Shown here: positions 23,633 through 32,978 of the stretch, piece after piece
How the letters are laid out: the number at the start of each line of letters is the position of its first letter
Position numbering within the stretch: the first letter of the stretch is position 1
Assembly: GCA_032162705.1 (NCBI GenBank)
Contig: JAVRON010000099.1
Coordinates: forward strand, 1-64,000
Direction: 5' to 3'
Origin: QHXN01 sp032162705
GTDB lineage: Bacteria > Acidobacteriota > Blastocatellia > Pyrinomonadales > Pyrinomonadaceae
DNA length: 64,000 nt
Notes under the pieces: generated by a model
What the model saw: the letters and a program-made list of their open reading frames with translations, nothing else
Told to the model about the DNA's origin: nothing
Databases searched by the model: none
Made by a program: the position numbers and the translations under genes

Positions 23633-24754
23633 ATGAAGACTATCGGAATCGTGACCGGGGGCGGCGATGCGCCGGGGCTGAACGCGGTGATACGCGCGGC
23701 GGTGAAGACCGCCGTGAGCGAGTACGGGCTGCGGGTCGTCGGCATCGAGGACAGCTTCGAGGGGCTTCTGGGCGAGACGCGTGCGCGTGAGCTGAAGCCC
23801 GCGGACGTGCGCGGGTTGCTGCCGCGCGGCGGGACTATCCTGGGGACGCGTAACCGTGGGAGCTTCGTCGTCCGTCAGAAGGGCGACACGCCCGCGAAGC
23901 CGGAAGAAATCTTCAAAGAGGCTTTGGAGAATCTCGCGCGGCTCGGCATCGACGCGCTCGTTGTCGTCGGCGGCGAAGGCACGCTCTCTATCGCCTCGGA
24001 GTTCGACAAGCGCGGCTTCCCCATCGTCGGCGTCCCCAAGACCATCGACAACGATCTGGCGGCCACCGAGTTGACCTTCGGCTTCATGACCGCGCTCGAC
24101 ACGGCCACGGAGGCGCTCGACCGCCTGCACACGACCGCCGAGTCGCACGACCGTGTGATGATTCTCGAAGTGATGGGGCGACACGCGGGCTGGATCGCGT
24201 TGCACTCCGGCGTCTCGGGCGGAGCCGACATCATCCTCATCCCCGAGATACCATTCTCGATGGAGAAGGTCGCAGGGAAGGTGCGCGAACGCGACGAGTG
24301 CGGCGCGCAGTTCAGCATCATCGTCGTCGCAGAGGGCGCGCGTGAGATTGAGAGCGACCTGCATTACCTCGACACAGGCGACCGGCAGGGCGCGCCTCGC
24401 CTCGGCGGCATCGGCCAACACATCGCGCAGGAGTTGTCGGCGCGAACGGGCAAGGAAGCGCGCTGCGTCGTCCTCGGCCATCTCCAGCGCGGCGGGAGTC
24501 CGAACGCGTTCGACCGCATGCTCGCGACCAACTTCGGCTCGGCGGCCGTGCGCGCGCTCATGCGCGGCGAGCGCTGCGTGATGGTCTCTTTGCAGGCCGC
24601 CAACATCGTCACCGTCCCGCTCGCGGAGGCCACGGCCAACCTCAAGACCGTCCCGCCCGAGAGCCAGCTCGTCCGCACCGCGCGCGACGTGGGCATCTCG
24701 TTCGGCGCTTCGGACGAAGACAGCTTTCATCACGGCGAGGTCTGCGACCAGTAA
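23633..24754 (+). CDS. pfkA: 6-phosphofructokinase
   Basis: The 373-aa enzyme begins MKTIGIVTGGGDAPGLNAVIRAAV and has GTRNRGSF, GGEGTLS, VGVPKTIDNDL, MGRHAGWIAL and GHLQRGGSPNAFDR. It phosphorylates fructose-6-P. The residue equivalent to position 104 is Gly (GGEG), typical of ATP users, while position 124 is Lys (PKTIDND), typical of pyrophosphate users; this mixed pair occurs in group III ATP-PFKs, so ATP is the likelier donor. The ATG at 23633 lies 4 bases after a hairpin and has no RBS. Confidence 0.95.
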   Translation: MKTIGIVTGGGDAPGLNAVIRAAVKTAVSEYGLRVVGIEDSFEGLLGETRARELKPADVRGLLPRGGTILGTRNRGSFVVRQKGDTPAKPEEIFKEALENLARLGIDALVVVGGEGTLSIASEFDKRGFPIVGVPKTIDNDLAATELTFGFMTALDTATEALDRLHTTAESHDRVMILEVMGRHAGWIALHSGVSGGADIILIPEIPFSMEKVAGKVRERDECGAQFSIIVVAEGAREIESDLHYLDTGDRQGAPRLGGIGQHIAQELSARTGKEARCVVLGHLQRGGSPNAFDRMLATNFGSAAVRALMRGERCVMVSLQAANIVTVPLAEATANLKTVPPESQLVRTARDVGISFGASDEDSFHHGEVCDQ

Positions 24755-24784
24755 TCTGCATTCCTCATTCGAGAGGGCTTTGGC

Positions 24785-24790
24785 TATAAT
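24785..24790 (+). promoter_or_regulatory. Candidate -10 box upstream of greA
   Basis: A consensus TATAAT sits 47 bases before the greA GTG, after the pfkA stop. No good -35 hexamer is found at 16-18 bases upstream, so the call rests on the -10 element alone. Confidence 0.35.
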
Positions 24791-24837
24791 CTTCGGAACC
24801 GGGCGGGCGACCGGAAAACCGTGGGTGGAGGAAACCT

Positions 24838-25311
24838 GTGACAGAAGCCGTCAAGCAGAAACTACAGCAGGAGCTGGACGAGTTGGATCAGGAGCTACGC
24901 GTGCAACTGCCCCGGCAGATCAAGACGGCGAAGGAGTGGGGCGACCTCAGAGAGAACGCCGAGTACCACGCCGCGCTCGCGCGCCAGCAGTTTGTGCAGG
25001 CGCGGATACAGCAATTGCGCCAGCGTCTCAGCGAAGTCTCTACCATCGACATCACGAAGGTTCCGCACGGCAAGGCGGCCTACGGCTCGACGCTTGTCCT
25101 CTACGACGCGGAGCGCGAGGAGGAAGTCACCTACCGCCTCGTCACGCCCGAGGAGAGCGACCCGGCAGCCGGACTCATCTCGACCACCTCGCCCGTGGGC
25201 CGCAGTCTCATGGGGCGCGAAGAGGGCGACGAAGTCACCGTCCGCACGCCCGCGGGCGCACGCAATTTCGAGATCAAGAAACTGACGACCCTGCACGACC
25301 AGCCCGGTTGA
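24838..25311 (+). CDS. greA: Transcription elongation factor GreA
   Basis: The 157-aa factor has the N-terminal coiled coil with the acidic tip (TAKEWGDLRENAEYHAAL) that reaches into the RNA polymerase secondary channel, and the FKBP-like C-terminal domain ending in a VTVRTPAGARNFEIKKL strand. It rescues backtracked polymerase by stimulating transcript cleavage. GTG is the start, well placed after GGAGGAAACCT. The acidic residues D and E at the tip are kept. Confidence 0.96.
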   Translation: MTEAVKQKLQQELDELDQELRVQLPRQIKTAKEWGDLRENAEYHAALARQQFVQARIQQLRQRLSEVSTIDITKVPHGKAAYGSTLVLYDAEREEEVTYRLVTPEESDPAAGLISTTSPVGRSLMGREEGDEVTVRTPAGARNFEIKKLTTLHDQPG

Positions 25312-25356
25312 ACGCGCGCCCGCATCCATAGCGCTCCTTCGGTTGAGCGTGAATTA

Positions 25357-25442
25357 AGAGTTGTTCACCACGGAGACACAGAGACACAGCTAAAGGCTAC
25401 AAGCTGTGTCTCTGTGTCTCTGTGTCTCTGTGGTGAACTCTT
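25357..25442. repeat. Intergenic hairpin with 8-bp units (GTGTCTCT family)
   Basis: The arms AGAGTTGTTCACCACGGAGA... and ...CTGTGGTGAACTCT are near-perfect complements. GAGACACA units repeat at 8-bp spacing in the left arm, and GTGTCTCT in the right. It lies between the convergent greA and GH19 genes, so it may terminate transcription. Confidence 0.9.
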
Positions 25443-25513
25443 GCCTGCTATCCGCTCAAGTGAAAACTGCTTAGGGCCGCAAGGGCGCGAGTGGGTCAGC
25501 GTGGAAGTCAGGC

Positions 25514-26710
25514 TCAGTTCTTCGCGGAGTCGGGGATGGGCGGGACGGCCTGCGGCACTACCTGAACGTTAATCAGTTGCGGGTCGGAGCGTATACGCAT
25601 CGTCTCCAGCGTCACTTCCTTTGCGTTCTGACGGTCTGCGAGGTCAAGCTTCGTCTGCCTGTGCTGGTAGAGGAGATGGACGACGACGATGGCGACGATG
25701 GCGAGCGACAGGAGCACGGCCAGTTCCGGATTGTCCTTCAACCACGCCGCGCCCTTCGTGGCGATGGTTCCGATGACCATGCCGACCGATGCCAGCCCGG
25801 CCACAAGCGTCGAGACGAGCGACTTCGTCGTCCTCTCTTTCGCGGGCGCGGCAGCCTCGACCGCGACGGGCGCACTCACACGCGAGCCGCCCTCGACGGG
25901 AGCCGCAGGGTTCGTCAACACCGTAGCCGCCGAAGGATCAGGCGCGGCTGTCGAAGCTGTTTCCGGCGTAGCGGTCGTAACCGTTTCGGTCGCGGCTGCT
26001 GTAACCGTTTCCGGCTTCGCACCGGTCGCCGCCTCTTCCGCCGCCTGTTGCTGCAAAGGCACGGCGTCGAGAACGTCGCTGCTCGCGTTGTCAGCGTGCT
26101 GCTCGCTCGCGGCGCTGCTGTCGGCAACGGGCGGCGTCTCCGCAGGCGCGTCTGTGATCGATAAGTCTTCGGGCAGAACACGCAGAGCGCGCTCGTAGTA
26201 GGTGCGACGGTCGTTCCAGCCGTTGGGCAAGCCGGTCTTCCTGTTCCTGCCGTTGACCCTGACCTGTATCTGGAGGAACTGGCGCTCGTCGGCCAAGGGG
26301 TTGAGGTGTCTGAAAGGGTCCCAGAACCAGCCCGCGCTGCGGAACGCGTTGTCGAGGTCTGCGAGCAGTTCGGGCTGTCCCGCCGGCAGACCGAGGAACT
26401 TGAGACAGGCTTCCGAGTTTGTCCGGCCCGTGATCTGAATCACGCCGCGCCCCTTGTACTTCCGCCCGTCGCCGGGCTGCGTGTTGCCGAGGTCGCGGCG
26501 GCCCTCGTAGGCCGCGCCCGAGGCGATCTCCTCGAAATACTTCAGCTCCATCGATTCGATCGCTATCGTCCCGAGGAACGCGGCGACGCGCAGGTAGTTA
26601 TTGATGTTGAATTCGGCCAACGCTGAGACGAGGTGCGGCAGGCACTGCGCGCGTCTCGCCTTCGGGCAGTTAGGCATGATCGAACGCAGCATGTCGTCGG
26701 TGAGTGTCAT
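25514..26710 (-). CDS. GH19-like chitinase/endolysin domain with C-terminal membrane anchor
   Basis: The 398-aa protein has an N-terminal lysozyme/GH19-type domain: LGTIAIESMELKYFEEIASG (the catalytic-type Glu in ES), RKYKGRGVIQITGRTN and GWFWDPFRHLNPLAD. Residues about 190-300 are Ala/Thr/Glu-rich linker with ETVTAAATETVTTATPET repeats. A transmembrane helix follows (LAVLLSLAIVAIVVVHLLY) and a cytosol-like tail. There is no N-terminal signal peptide, although the catalytic domain should act on peptidoglycan or chitin. AAGGAG precedes the ATG at 26710. It could be an endolysin-derived host gene or a tail-anchored autolysin. Confidence 0.85.
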   Translation of the reverse strand: MTLTDDMLRSIMPNCPKARRAQCLPHLVSALAEFNINNYLRVAAFLGTIAIESMELKYFEEIASGAAYEGRRDLGNTQPGDGRKYKGRGVIQITGRTNSEACLKFLGLPAGQPELLADLDNAFRSAGWFWDPFRHLNPLADERQFLQIQVRVNGRNRKTGLPNGWNDRRTYYERALRVLPEDLSITDAPAETPPVADSSAASEQHADNASSDVLDAVPLQQQAAEEAATGAKPETVTAAATETVTTATPETASTAAPDPSAATVLTNPAAPVEGGSRVSAPVAVEAAAPAKERTTKSLVSTLVAGLASVGMVIGTIATKGAAWLKDNPELAVLLSLAIVAIVVVHLLYQHRQTKLDLADRQNAKEVTLETMRIRSDPQLINVQVVPQAVPPIPDSAKN

Positions 26711-27019
26711 CGTTTCTCCTTAAACATAATCAACGGGACGGCAGGGACGGCCCTTTGAGTGTTGGACTTCGTCGAACGGGACGGCTTTCGCTTCGACGAA
26801 ATTCGATGGGACAGGCACGACTCCGGAACAGTCATGCGCCGGGCGGAGCGCTTGAGGCGGGGGATTATAGCCGAACCGCGCTCGCCGCCCAACAAATTAT
26901 TCCGCCGGGGGCGCTTCCACCCTCCGCGCCTGTCTCGCCGCGTGACGGACGCGCGTCGCCCGTCCCCTTCGTGTCCGAAGACTTCCTTGACAAGCCGTTT
27001 GACGCGTTCCTATGATGAC
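26711..27019. other. Divergent intergenic region with a short inverted repeat
   Basis: The gap between divergent genes contains TTCGTCGAA (26768-26776) and TTCGACGAA (26792-26800), a perfect 9-base inverted repeat that could be an operator. Translations here look non-coding. Part may belong to the next gene if its start is farther upstream than assigned. Confidence 0.4.
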
Positions 27020-27910
27020 TTGTCAGCAGTCAAGGCGCTCTGGAGAGGGCGTGTCCGCGACGCAGAGGACGCGGAGAAAGGCTTCGTAAACTTGTTCGGG
27101 GCGAGCATCGGACGCGGCGCGGGCCGGATCATAAACGCGATGGTGCAGTGGCTCGCGCGGAGGAGGATCAACCCGAACCTCCTGACCGTGACGGGCGTCT
27201 TGATTAACGTCCTTTCGGGTCTGCTGTTCGGCTTCGGCCACTTCTTCTGGGCGGGCGTCATCCTCATCGTCGCCAATCTCTTCGACATGCTCGACGGGCA
27301 GGTGGCGCGTCGCACGAATCAGGTGACGCGCTTCGGAGGCTTTCTCGACTCCACGCTCGACCGCGTCTCCGACATGGCCGCCTTCGTCGGCCTGATGACC
27401 TTCTACGCGCGCGACACGGAATACCACTCGACCTTGAACGTCCTGCTCGCGGGTCTCGCCATGGTCGGCTCGGTCCTGGTCAGTTACGCCTCGGCGCGCG
27501 CCGAGAGTCTGATACAGAAGTGCGACGTGGGATTCCTCCGCAGACCCGAGCGCGTCGTCCTGCTCATCATCGGCGCGCTCTCGACGCACCCCGGCTCCGA
27601 TAGCCTCTTTGCCAACCGCATGCCCGCCGTGCTCTGGATTCTGGCGGTCGGCTCGTTCTGGACTTTCGCCTTCAGGGTCTACTACACCTGGCGTGAGCTG
27701 AACCGTGTTGCGGAGCCTGCGGCGGCCAACACTATCGCTCCGGCGCAAAGTCTCTCTGTAGACACGCTCGAAGCGGCTGCCGCCGTGGACAAACGCGCCG
27801 ACAGCCACAACAGCAGCAGCGCACCCGCACCCGCCGAGCGCGCATCCAACATGGACGCCGAGCGGCGCGACGCGCCCGACATTACGAGCCGCGTCCCCGC
27901 CCCGCGCTGA
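27020..27910 (+). CDS. CDP-alcohol phosphatidyltransferase family membrane protein
   Basis: The family signature DG(x2)AR(x8)G(x3)D(x3)D appears as LDGQVARRTNQVTRFGGFLDSTLDR. Several transmembrane helices surround it (INPNLLTVTGVLINVLSGLLFG, FFWAGVILIVANLFDML, ILAVGSFWTFAFRVYYTW). It should make a phospholipid by transferring a phosphatidyl group from CDP-diacylglycerol to an alcohol such as inositol phosphate or glycerol phosphate. The start is uncertain: I use TTG at 27020, since upstream translation looks non-coding; no good RBS is seen. The last 60 residues are a polar, non-conserved tail. Confidence 0.85.
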   Translation: MSAVKALWRGRVRDAEDAEKGFVNLFGASIGRGAGRIINAMVQWLARRRINPNLLTVTGVLINVLSGLLFGFGHFFWAGVILIVANLFDMLDGQVARRTNQVTRFGGFLDSTLDRVSDMAAFVGLMTFYARDTEYHSTLNVLLAGLAMVGSVLVSYASARAESLIQKCDVGFLRRPERVVLLIIGALSTHPGSDSLFANRMPAVLWILAVGSFWTFAFRVYYTWRELNRVAEPAAANTIAPAQSLSVDTLEAAAAVDKRADSHNSSSAPAPAERASNMDAERRDAPDITSRVPAPR

Positions 27911-27929
27911 ACCTGCGGGGAAACTTTGA

Positions 27930-28017
27930 AGAGTGATAAGTGAAGAGTGATAAGTGATAAGAATAAACATCCGATCTTTTCTTAACTCATCACTTATCAC
28001 TTATCACTTATCACTCT
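27930..28017. repeat. Intergenic heptamer hairpin, GTGATRA family
   Basis: GTGATAA and GTGAAGA units in the left arm pair with TTATCAC units on the right. The loop is AAGAATAAAC...TTTTCTT. It ends 10 bases before the GTG of the next gene. Confidence 0.9.
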
Positions 28018-28027
28018 CTTCCGAGGT

Positions 28028-28951
28028 GTGAACGCCTTGACCATCTGTCCATGCTGCGGCGCGAGTTTTGAAGGCGAGTTGCGCGAAGGTTGCGCGTCGT
28101 GTGGCGCGCGCTCCGTGGGGCCGCCGCTGGCACGTCCTGAGCGCGAGCTTCCGTCCTACGGCCACGCGTTTGCGGTCTGCGCCGCAGGGCTGTTGCTTCT
28201 GGCCGCGCTTGTGGTCGCCACCATCGGCGCGCTGCTCCAGCGTGAGGAGTTCGCCATCGACCCGAAGGCTCTGCTGCGCGCGGCAGAGACGGCGGCGTGG
28301 CGCTTGAAGTGGAGCGCGCTGCCCGCGGGGTTCGCGCTCTCTGTGCTCGGCGCTCGGCTCCTTGCGCGCATGCGGCGTGCGCCCGAGCTATTCGTCGGTC
28401 ACAGGCACGCGCGCGCCGGACTCGCACTGACCTTCTCGGTCGCCCTGCTGCTCGCGACTCTCATCGGAGTGACCATCCCTGAGCGTCTGCATATGAGGGA
28501 GCTTGCGCGCCGCGCCGCCGCGAACGCCGTGCTCTACGAGACAGACCTCGCGCTCGCACGCTATCGCCAGCGCTTCGGCACGTACCCGGCTGCGCTCACA
28601 GACCTCCGGCGGCTCGAAGACCCCGACGGCTCGATTGCCAGACTTCTCTCGGTCATCGCGCCCGGCGAGTACAAGCCCGAGACAGACCTCGCCTCTCTCT
28701 CGACGGGGCGCGTAAAGGCGCGCGGGCGTCGCCGCTTGAGCGCGCTTCAAGGTCGTGCGGCGAGCGCCGACGACATCCCCGACGCGGGTATCACGCTGAC
28801 GAACTACGAGCTGGCGCTGCCCGGCAGCGATCAAGTCCTCGGCACTGACGACGACCTGCACATACGCGACGGGCTTATCCTCGACGCGCCACCGGCTGCC
28901 GTGAAACTCGCCGCCGCCACGCCGACTCCCGCCCGGCAGCGCGCGCACTGA
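28028..28951 (+). CDS. Zinc-ribbon membrane protein of unknown function
   Basis: The 307-aa protein opens with a CxxC...CxxC zinc ribbon (CPCCGASFEGELREGCASCG). Three hydrophobic segments follow (AVCAAGLLLLAALVVATIGALL; a weaker one near residue 95-110; LTFSVALLLATLIGVTI). After the last is a segment recalling type II secretion pseudopilin bodies (LALARYRQRFGTYPAALTDLRRLEDPDG; ...LPGSDQVLGTDDDLHI), so part of the protein may be pilin-like. GTG is the start. Function unknown. Confidence 0.75.
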   Translation: MNALTICPCCGASFEGELREGCASCGARSVGPPLARPERELPSYGHAFAVCAAGLLLLAALVVATIGALLQREEFAIDPKALLRAAETAAWRLKWSALPAGFALSVLGARLLARMRRAPELFVGHRHARAGLALTFSVALLLATLIGVTIPERLHMRELARRAAANAVLYETDLALARYRQRFGTYPAALTDLRRLEDPDGSIARLLSVIAPGEYKPETDLASLSTGRVKARGRRRLSALQGRAASADDIPDAGITLTNYELALPGSDQVLGTDDDLHIRDGLILDAPPAAVKLAAATPTPARQRAH

Positions 28952-28975
28952 GCGGGCCGAACGCCTCCGAATCTT

Positions 28976-29266
28976 ATGGGAATCCTCAACATCTTCAAGC
29001 GAAAGAAGACGGGCGACGAAGCCGGTCGTCGCACAGCGCTGCTGCGCGCCGGGCGTATCACCGAAGGCTCGATCTTCGACATCATCACCGACGAGGCGGG
29101 CGCGATCACGCAGGTCTTCTACAGCTACCAGATTAACGGCGTCGAGTACGAGTCTTCACAACTGCTCGACCCCGACCAGCGCCAACGCTCGGGCGACTAC
29201 TTCCCCGGCGCGCGCGTCACCGTCCGCTTCAACCCGCACCAGCCGGGTAACTCTTTGGTCGTCTGA
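28976..29266 (+). CDS. Small conserved-looking hypothetical protein
   Basis: The 96-aa product begins MGILNIFKRKKTGDEAGRRT and has a compact beta-rich body (ITQVFYSYQINGVEYESSQLLD; GARVTVRFNPHQPGNSLVV). The YSYQVNGVEYES and V.V.Y.P..P..S patterns are those of DUF3592-like domains. The codon use matches its neighbours. It starts 24 bases after the preceding gene on the same strand. Molecular role unknown. Confidence 0.75.
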   Translation: MGILNIFKRKKTGDEAGRRTALLRAGRITEGSIFDIITDEAGAITQVFYSYQINGVEYESSQLLDPDQRQRSGDYFPGARVTVRFNPHQPGNSLVV

Positions 29267-29277
29267 TGACAAAACCG

Positions 29278-29355
29278 GGTGATAAGTGATGAGTGATAAG
29301 TGATAAGAAGTAACAGTTGTCTTTTCTTATCACTTATCACTCATCACTTATCACC
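29278..29355. repeat. Intergenic heptamer hairpin, GTGATRA family
   Basis: The arms GTGATAA GTGATGA GTGATAA and their complement enclose a short loop. It ends 9 bases before the biotin carboxylase ATG. Confidence 0.92.
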
Positions 29356-29364
29356 TCATAATTT

Positions 29365-30909
<1,545 letters not shown>

Positions 30910-30985
30910 AGAAGCTCGCTTGGCTTTAGATGAAGAATCTTGCCCAACCTTAGATTAGCTTGCCTTAGATAAGGAGTATGCCCCT

Positions 30986-31450
30986 ATGAAACGGATCGCT
31001 CTTGCCGCACTGTTGACGCTTACGGCTCTCACTGTCTGCTTCGGACATAGCGCGCCGAAGCGCGGGCCCGTGCGCGGCGACGATGAAGCTGCGGTGCGCC
31101 AGTTCATCGAAAAGTTTTCCGAAGCCTTCACACGCAGTGACGCCGATGCGCTCGACCGCCTGATGGCGGCGGACTACACGTTCGTGACCCCGAACGGCGT
31201 CGTGCAGAACAAGAAGCAGAGGCTCGCGCCGATGAGGGCCGGAGCGCTGAAGTACGATTCGGTGAAGTATGAAGAGGTCGGCGTCCACCTCTACCGGGAC
31301 ACGGCCGTGGTCACTTCCCTCGTCGTGGTGAAGGGCCGGAATAGAGAGACCGACATCAGTGGACAGTTCCGCTCCACACTGACGCTCGTCAAGATAAAGG
31401 GGCTTTGGATGCTGGTCGCATCACAGGCGAACACCATCCCGCAGCAGTGA
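30986..31450 (+). CDS. Secreted NTF2-like (DUF4440/SnoaL-type) protein
   Basis: The 154-aa protein has a signal peptide (KRIALAALLTLTALTVCFGHS) and an NTF2-like fold: AAVRQFIEKFSEAFTRSDADALDRLMAADYTFVTPNGVVQNKKQ, then LYRDTAVVTSLVVVKG and FRSTLTLVKIKGLWMLVASQANTI. This family binds small ligands or is structural; no catalytic residues can be named. AAGGAG lies about 12 bases before the ATG. It interrupts the biotin carboxylase and carrier genes, with no obvious functional tie. Confidence 0.85.
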   Translation: MKRIALAALLTLTALTVCFGHSAPKRGPVRGDDEAAVRQFIEKFSEAFTRSDADALDRLMAADYTFVTPNGVVQNKKQRLAPMRAGALKYDSVKYEEVGVHLYRDTAVVTSLVVVKGRNRETDISGQFRSTLTLVKIKGLWMLVASQANTIPQQ

Positions 31451-31498
31451 CTAAGTCGAGCGTTCGCAGGCTCAAGGCGCAGGAACCGGCAACTGCTT

Positions 31499-32014
31499 AT
31501 GAAACTCAACGCGGAGATTGACGGCGAGAAGATCGCGCTCGACGTGCGGCGCGAGGGCGAGCGTGTGTTTGCCGATGTCGGCGGGCGACGCTATGAGATC
31601 GAAGCGCGCAGGGTCGGTGAAGACGAATACCTTCTGCTCCGGGAGGGGCGCGTCTACGTGTGCCGTGTGGGCGCGGAGCCGGGCGCGGCGGGTGTGCGCG
31701 GCGCGCTGCAAGTCTCGGTCGGAGGCCGCGAGTACAGCGTCAAGCTGACAGACCCGAAGCACCTTCGCGGCGCACGTGTGGCCGCGGGGCACGACGCGGG
31801 ACGCGCGCAAGTCATCGCACCGATGCCGGGCAAGGTCGTCCGCGTGCTCGTCGAAGAGGGACAGTCGGTCGAGGCTGGACAGGGTTTGGTCGTCGTCGAA
31901 GCGATGAAGATGCAGAACGAACTGAAGTCGCCGAAGGCGGGCACAATCGCCGAACTCCGCGCCGAGTCCGGCGCAACCGTCAACGCGGGCGACGTGCTCG
32001 CCGTGATTGAGTGA
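31499..32014 (+). CDS. Biotin carboxyl carrier protein (biotinyl domain)
   Basis: The 171-aa protein ends in a biotinyl domain, PMPGKVVRVLVEEGQSVEAGQGLVVVEAMKMQNELKSPKAGTI, where the Lys in EAMKM is the biotinylation site. The N-terminal 90 residues (IDGEKIALDVRREGERVFADVGGRRYEIEA) resemble the BT linker of propionyl-CoA/methylcrotonyl-CoA carboxylase alpha chains more than the Ala/Pro-rich arm of AccB. With the biotin carboxylase upstream it looks like a split alpha chain. Confidence 0.92.
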   Translation: MKLNAEIDGEKIALDVRREGERVFADVGGRRYEIEARRVGEDEYLLLREGRVYVCRVGAEPGAAGVRGALQVSVGGREYSVKLTDPKHLRGARVAAGHDAGRAQVIAPMPGKVVRVLVEEGQSVEAGQGLVVVEAMKMQNELKSPKAGTIAELRAESGATVNAGDVLAVIE

Positions 32015-32016
32015 AG

Positions 32017-32144
32017 AAAGTAGACAGTAGTCAGTAGTCAGTAGTCAGTAGGCTCCGCTAGGCGGACGTTGACGCTGACCACTGAATGATTCAAGTACGA
32101 AGGTTTTCTACTGACTACTGTCTACTGTCTACTGTCTACTTTTT
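32017..32144. repeat. Intergenic heptamer hairpin, GTAGWCA family
   Basis: The left arm has GTAGACA plus three GTAGTCA units; the right arm has TGTCTAC units. The loop contains GGCTCCGCT on the 5' side and AAGGTTTTCTACTG on the 3' side. It spans the gap from 3 bases after the carrier-protein stop to 3 bases before the next ATG. Confidence 0.92.
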
Positions 32145-32147
32145 ATT

Positions 32148-32864
32148 ATGTCCAAAGACCTTCGCATCATCCTTTGGGACATCGACGGGACGCTCGTGCG
32201 GACGCGGCGGCAGGGCGTGTTCAAGGACTACACGGCTCCGGTGCTTATGCGCGTCTTCGGCACGGCGGGGCGACTGGGAGAGTTGACCGTGTCGGGGATG
32301 ACCGACTTGCAGATCGTCTCGGAGGCTTTGCGCGACGAGGGCTTTACGGCGGAGCAGATACGCGTGCGGACGGGGGAGCTTGTTCCACTCTACCTCGAAG
32401 AGCTTGAGCGTCTGACCAGTGCCGAGGAGATTTACTACGCGCTGACGGGCGCGCGCGAGGCGCTCGCGGCGGTCGAGCGCTCGCCTGCGCGCCACCTCAA
32501 CTCCCTGCTCACGGGCAACGTCCGCCCGGCCGCCGAACTAAAGCTGCGCCTGACGGGGCTTGCCGACTTCTTCCGCCTGCCCGGAGCCTTCGGCGAAGAC
32601 TCGCACGACCGGCGCGACCTGCCCGCCCTCGCCCTTGAGCGCATCAATCGACACCTGCGCGTTGACCTCAAGCCCGAACAGCTCATCATCGTCGGCGACA
32701 CGCCCAACGACATCGCCTGCGCACGCCACTTCGGCGCACGCGCCGTCGCCGTCGCCACTGGCCGAAGCTACACCGCCGAAGACCTCCTCCGCCACGAACC
32801 CGACGCAGTCCTCCCCGACCTCACCGACACGGAATTGTTGATGCGGACTCTCGCAAAGTTATGA
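32148..32864 (+). CDS. HAD-superfamily hydrolase, phosphoglycolate phosphatase-like
   Basis: The 238-aa protein has HAD motif I as ILWDIDGTLV (nucleophile Asp in DxDGT), motif II near LNSLLTGN, and motif IV IIVGDTPNDIACARHFGARAVAVATG. The helical cap lies between motifs I and II. The pattern matches Gph-type phosphatases; substrate is unknown. The ATG is 3 bases after a hairpin and is preceded by a T-rich stretch instead of an RBS. Confidence 0.9.
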   Translation: MSKDLRIILWDIDGTLVRTRRQGVFKDYTAPVLMRVFGTAGRLGELTVSGMTDLQIVSEALRDEGFTAEQIRVRTGELVPLYLEELERLTSAEEIYYALTGAREALAAVERSPARHLNSLLTGNVRPAAELKLRLTGLADFFRLPGAFGEDSHDRRDLPALALERINRHLRVDLKPEQLIIVGDTPNDIACARHFGARAVAVATGRSYTAEDLLRHEPDAVLPDLTDTELLMRTLAKL

Positions 32865-32978
32865 GACAGGCTTTACGATAATTCTACTTTACGACGACAT
32901 CTCTCATGTACGTGCAGTTCTGTATTTGTCCATCTTGCGGTAGGTCGTGAGACGGACTCTAAGCGAACAGGAGGAGCC

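Noticed and set aside
25514..26710. Prophage based on the lysin-like gene
   Set aside because: No capsid, portal, terminase or integrase genes are near.
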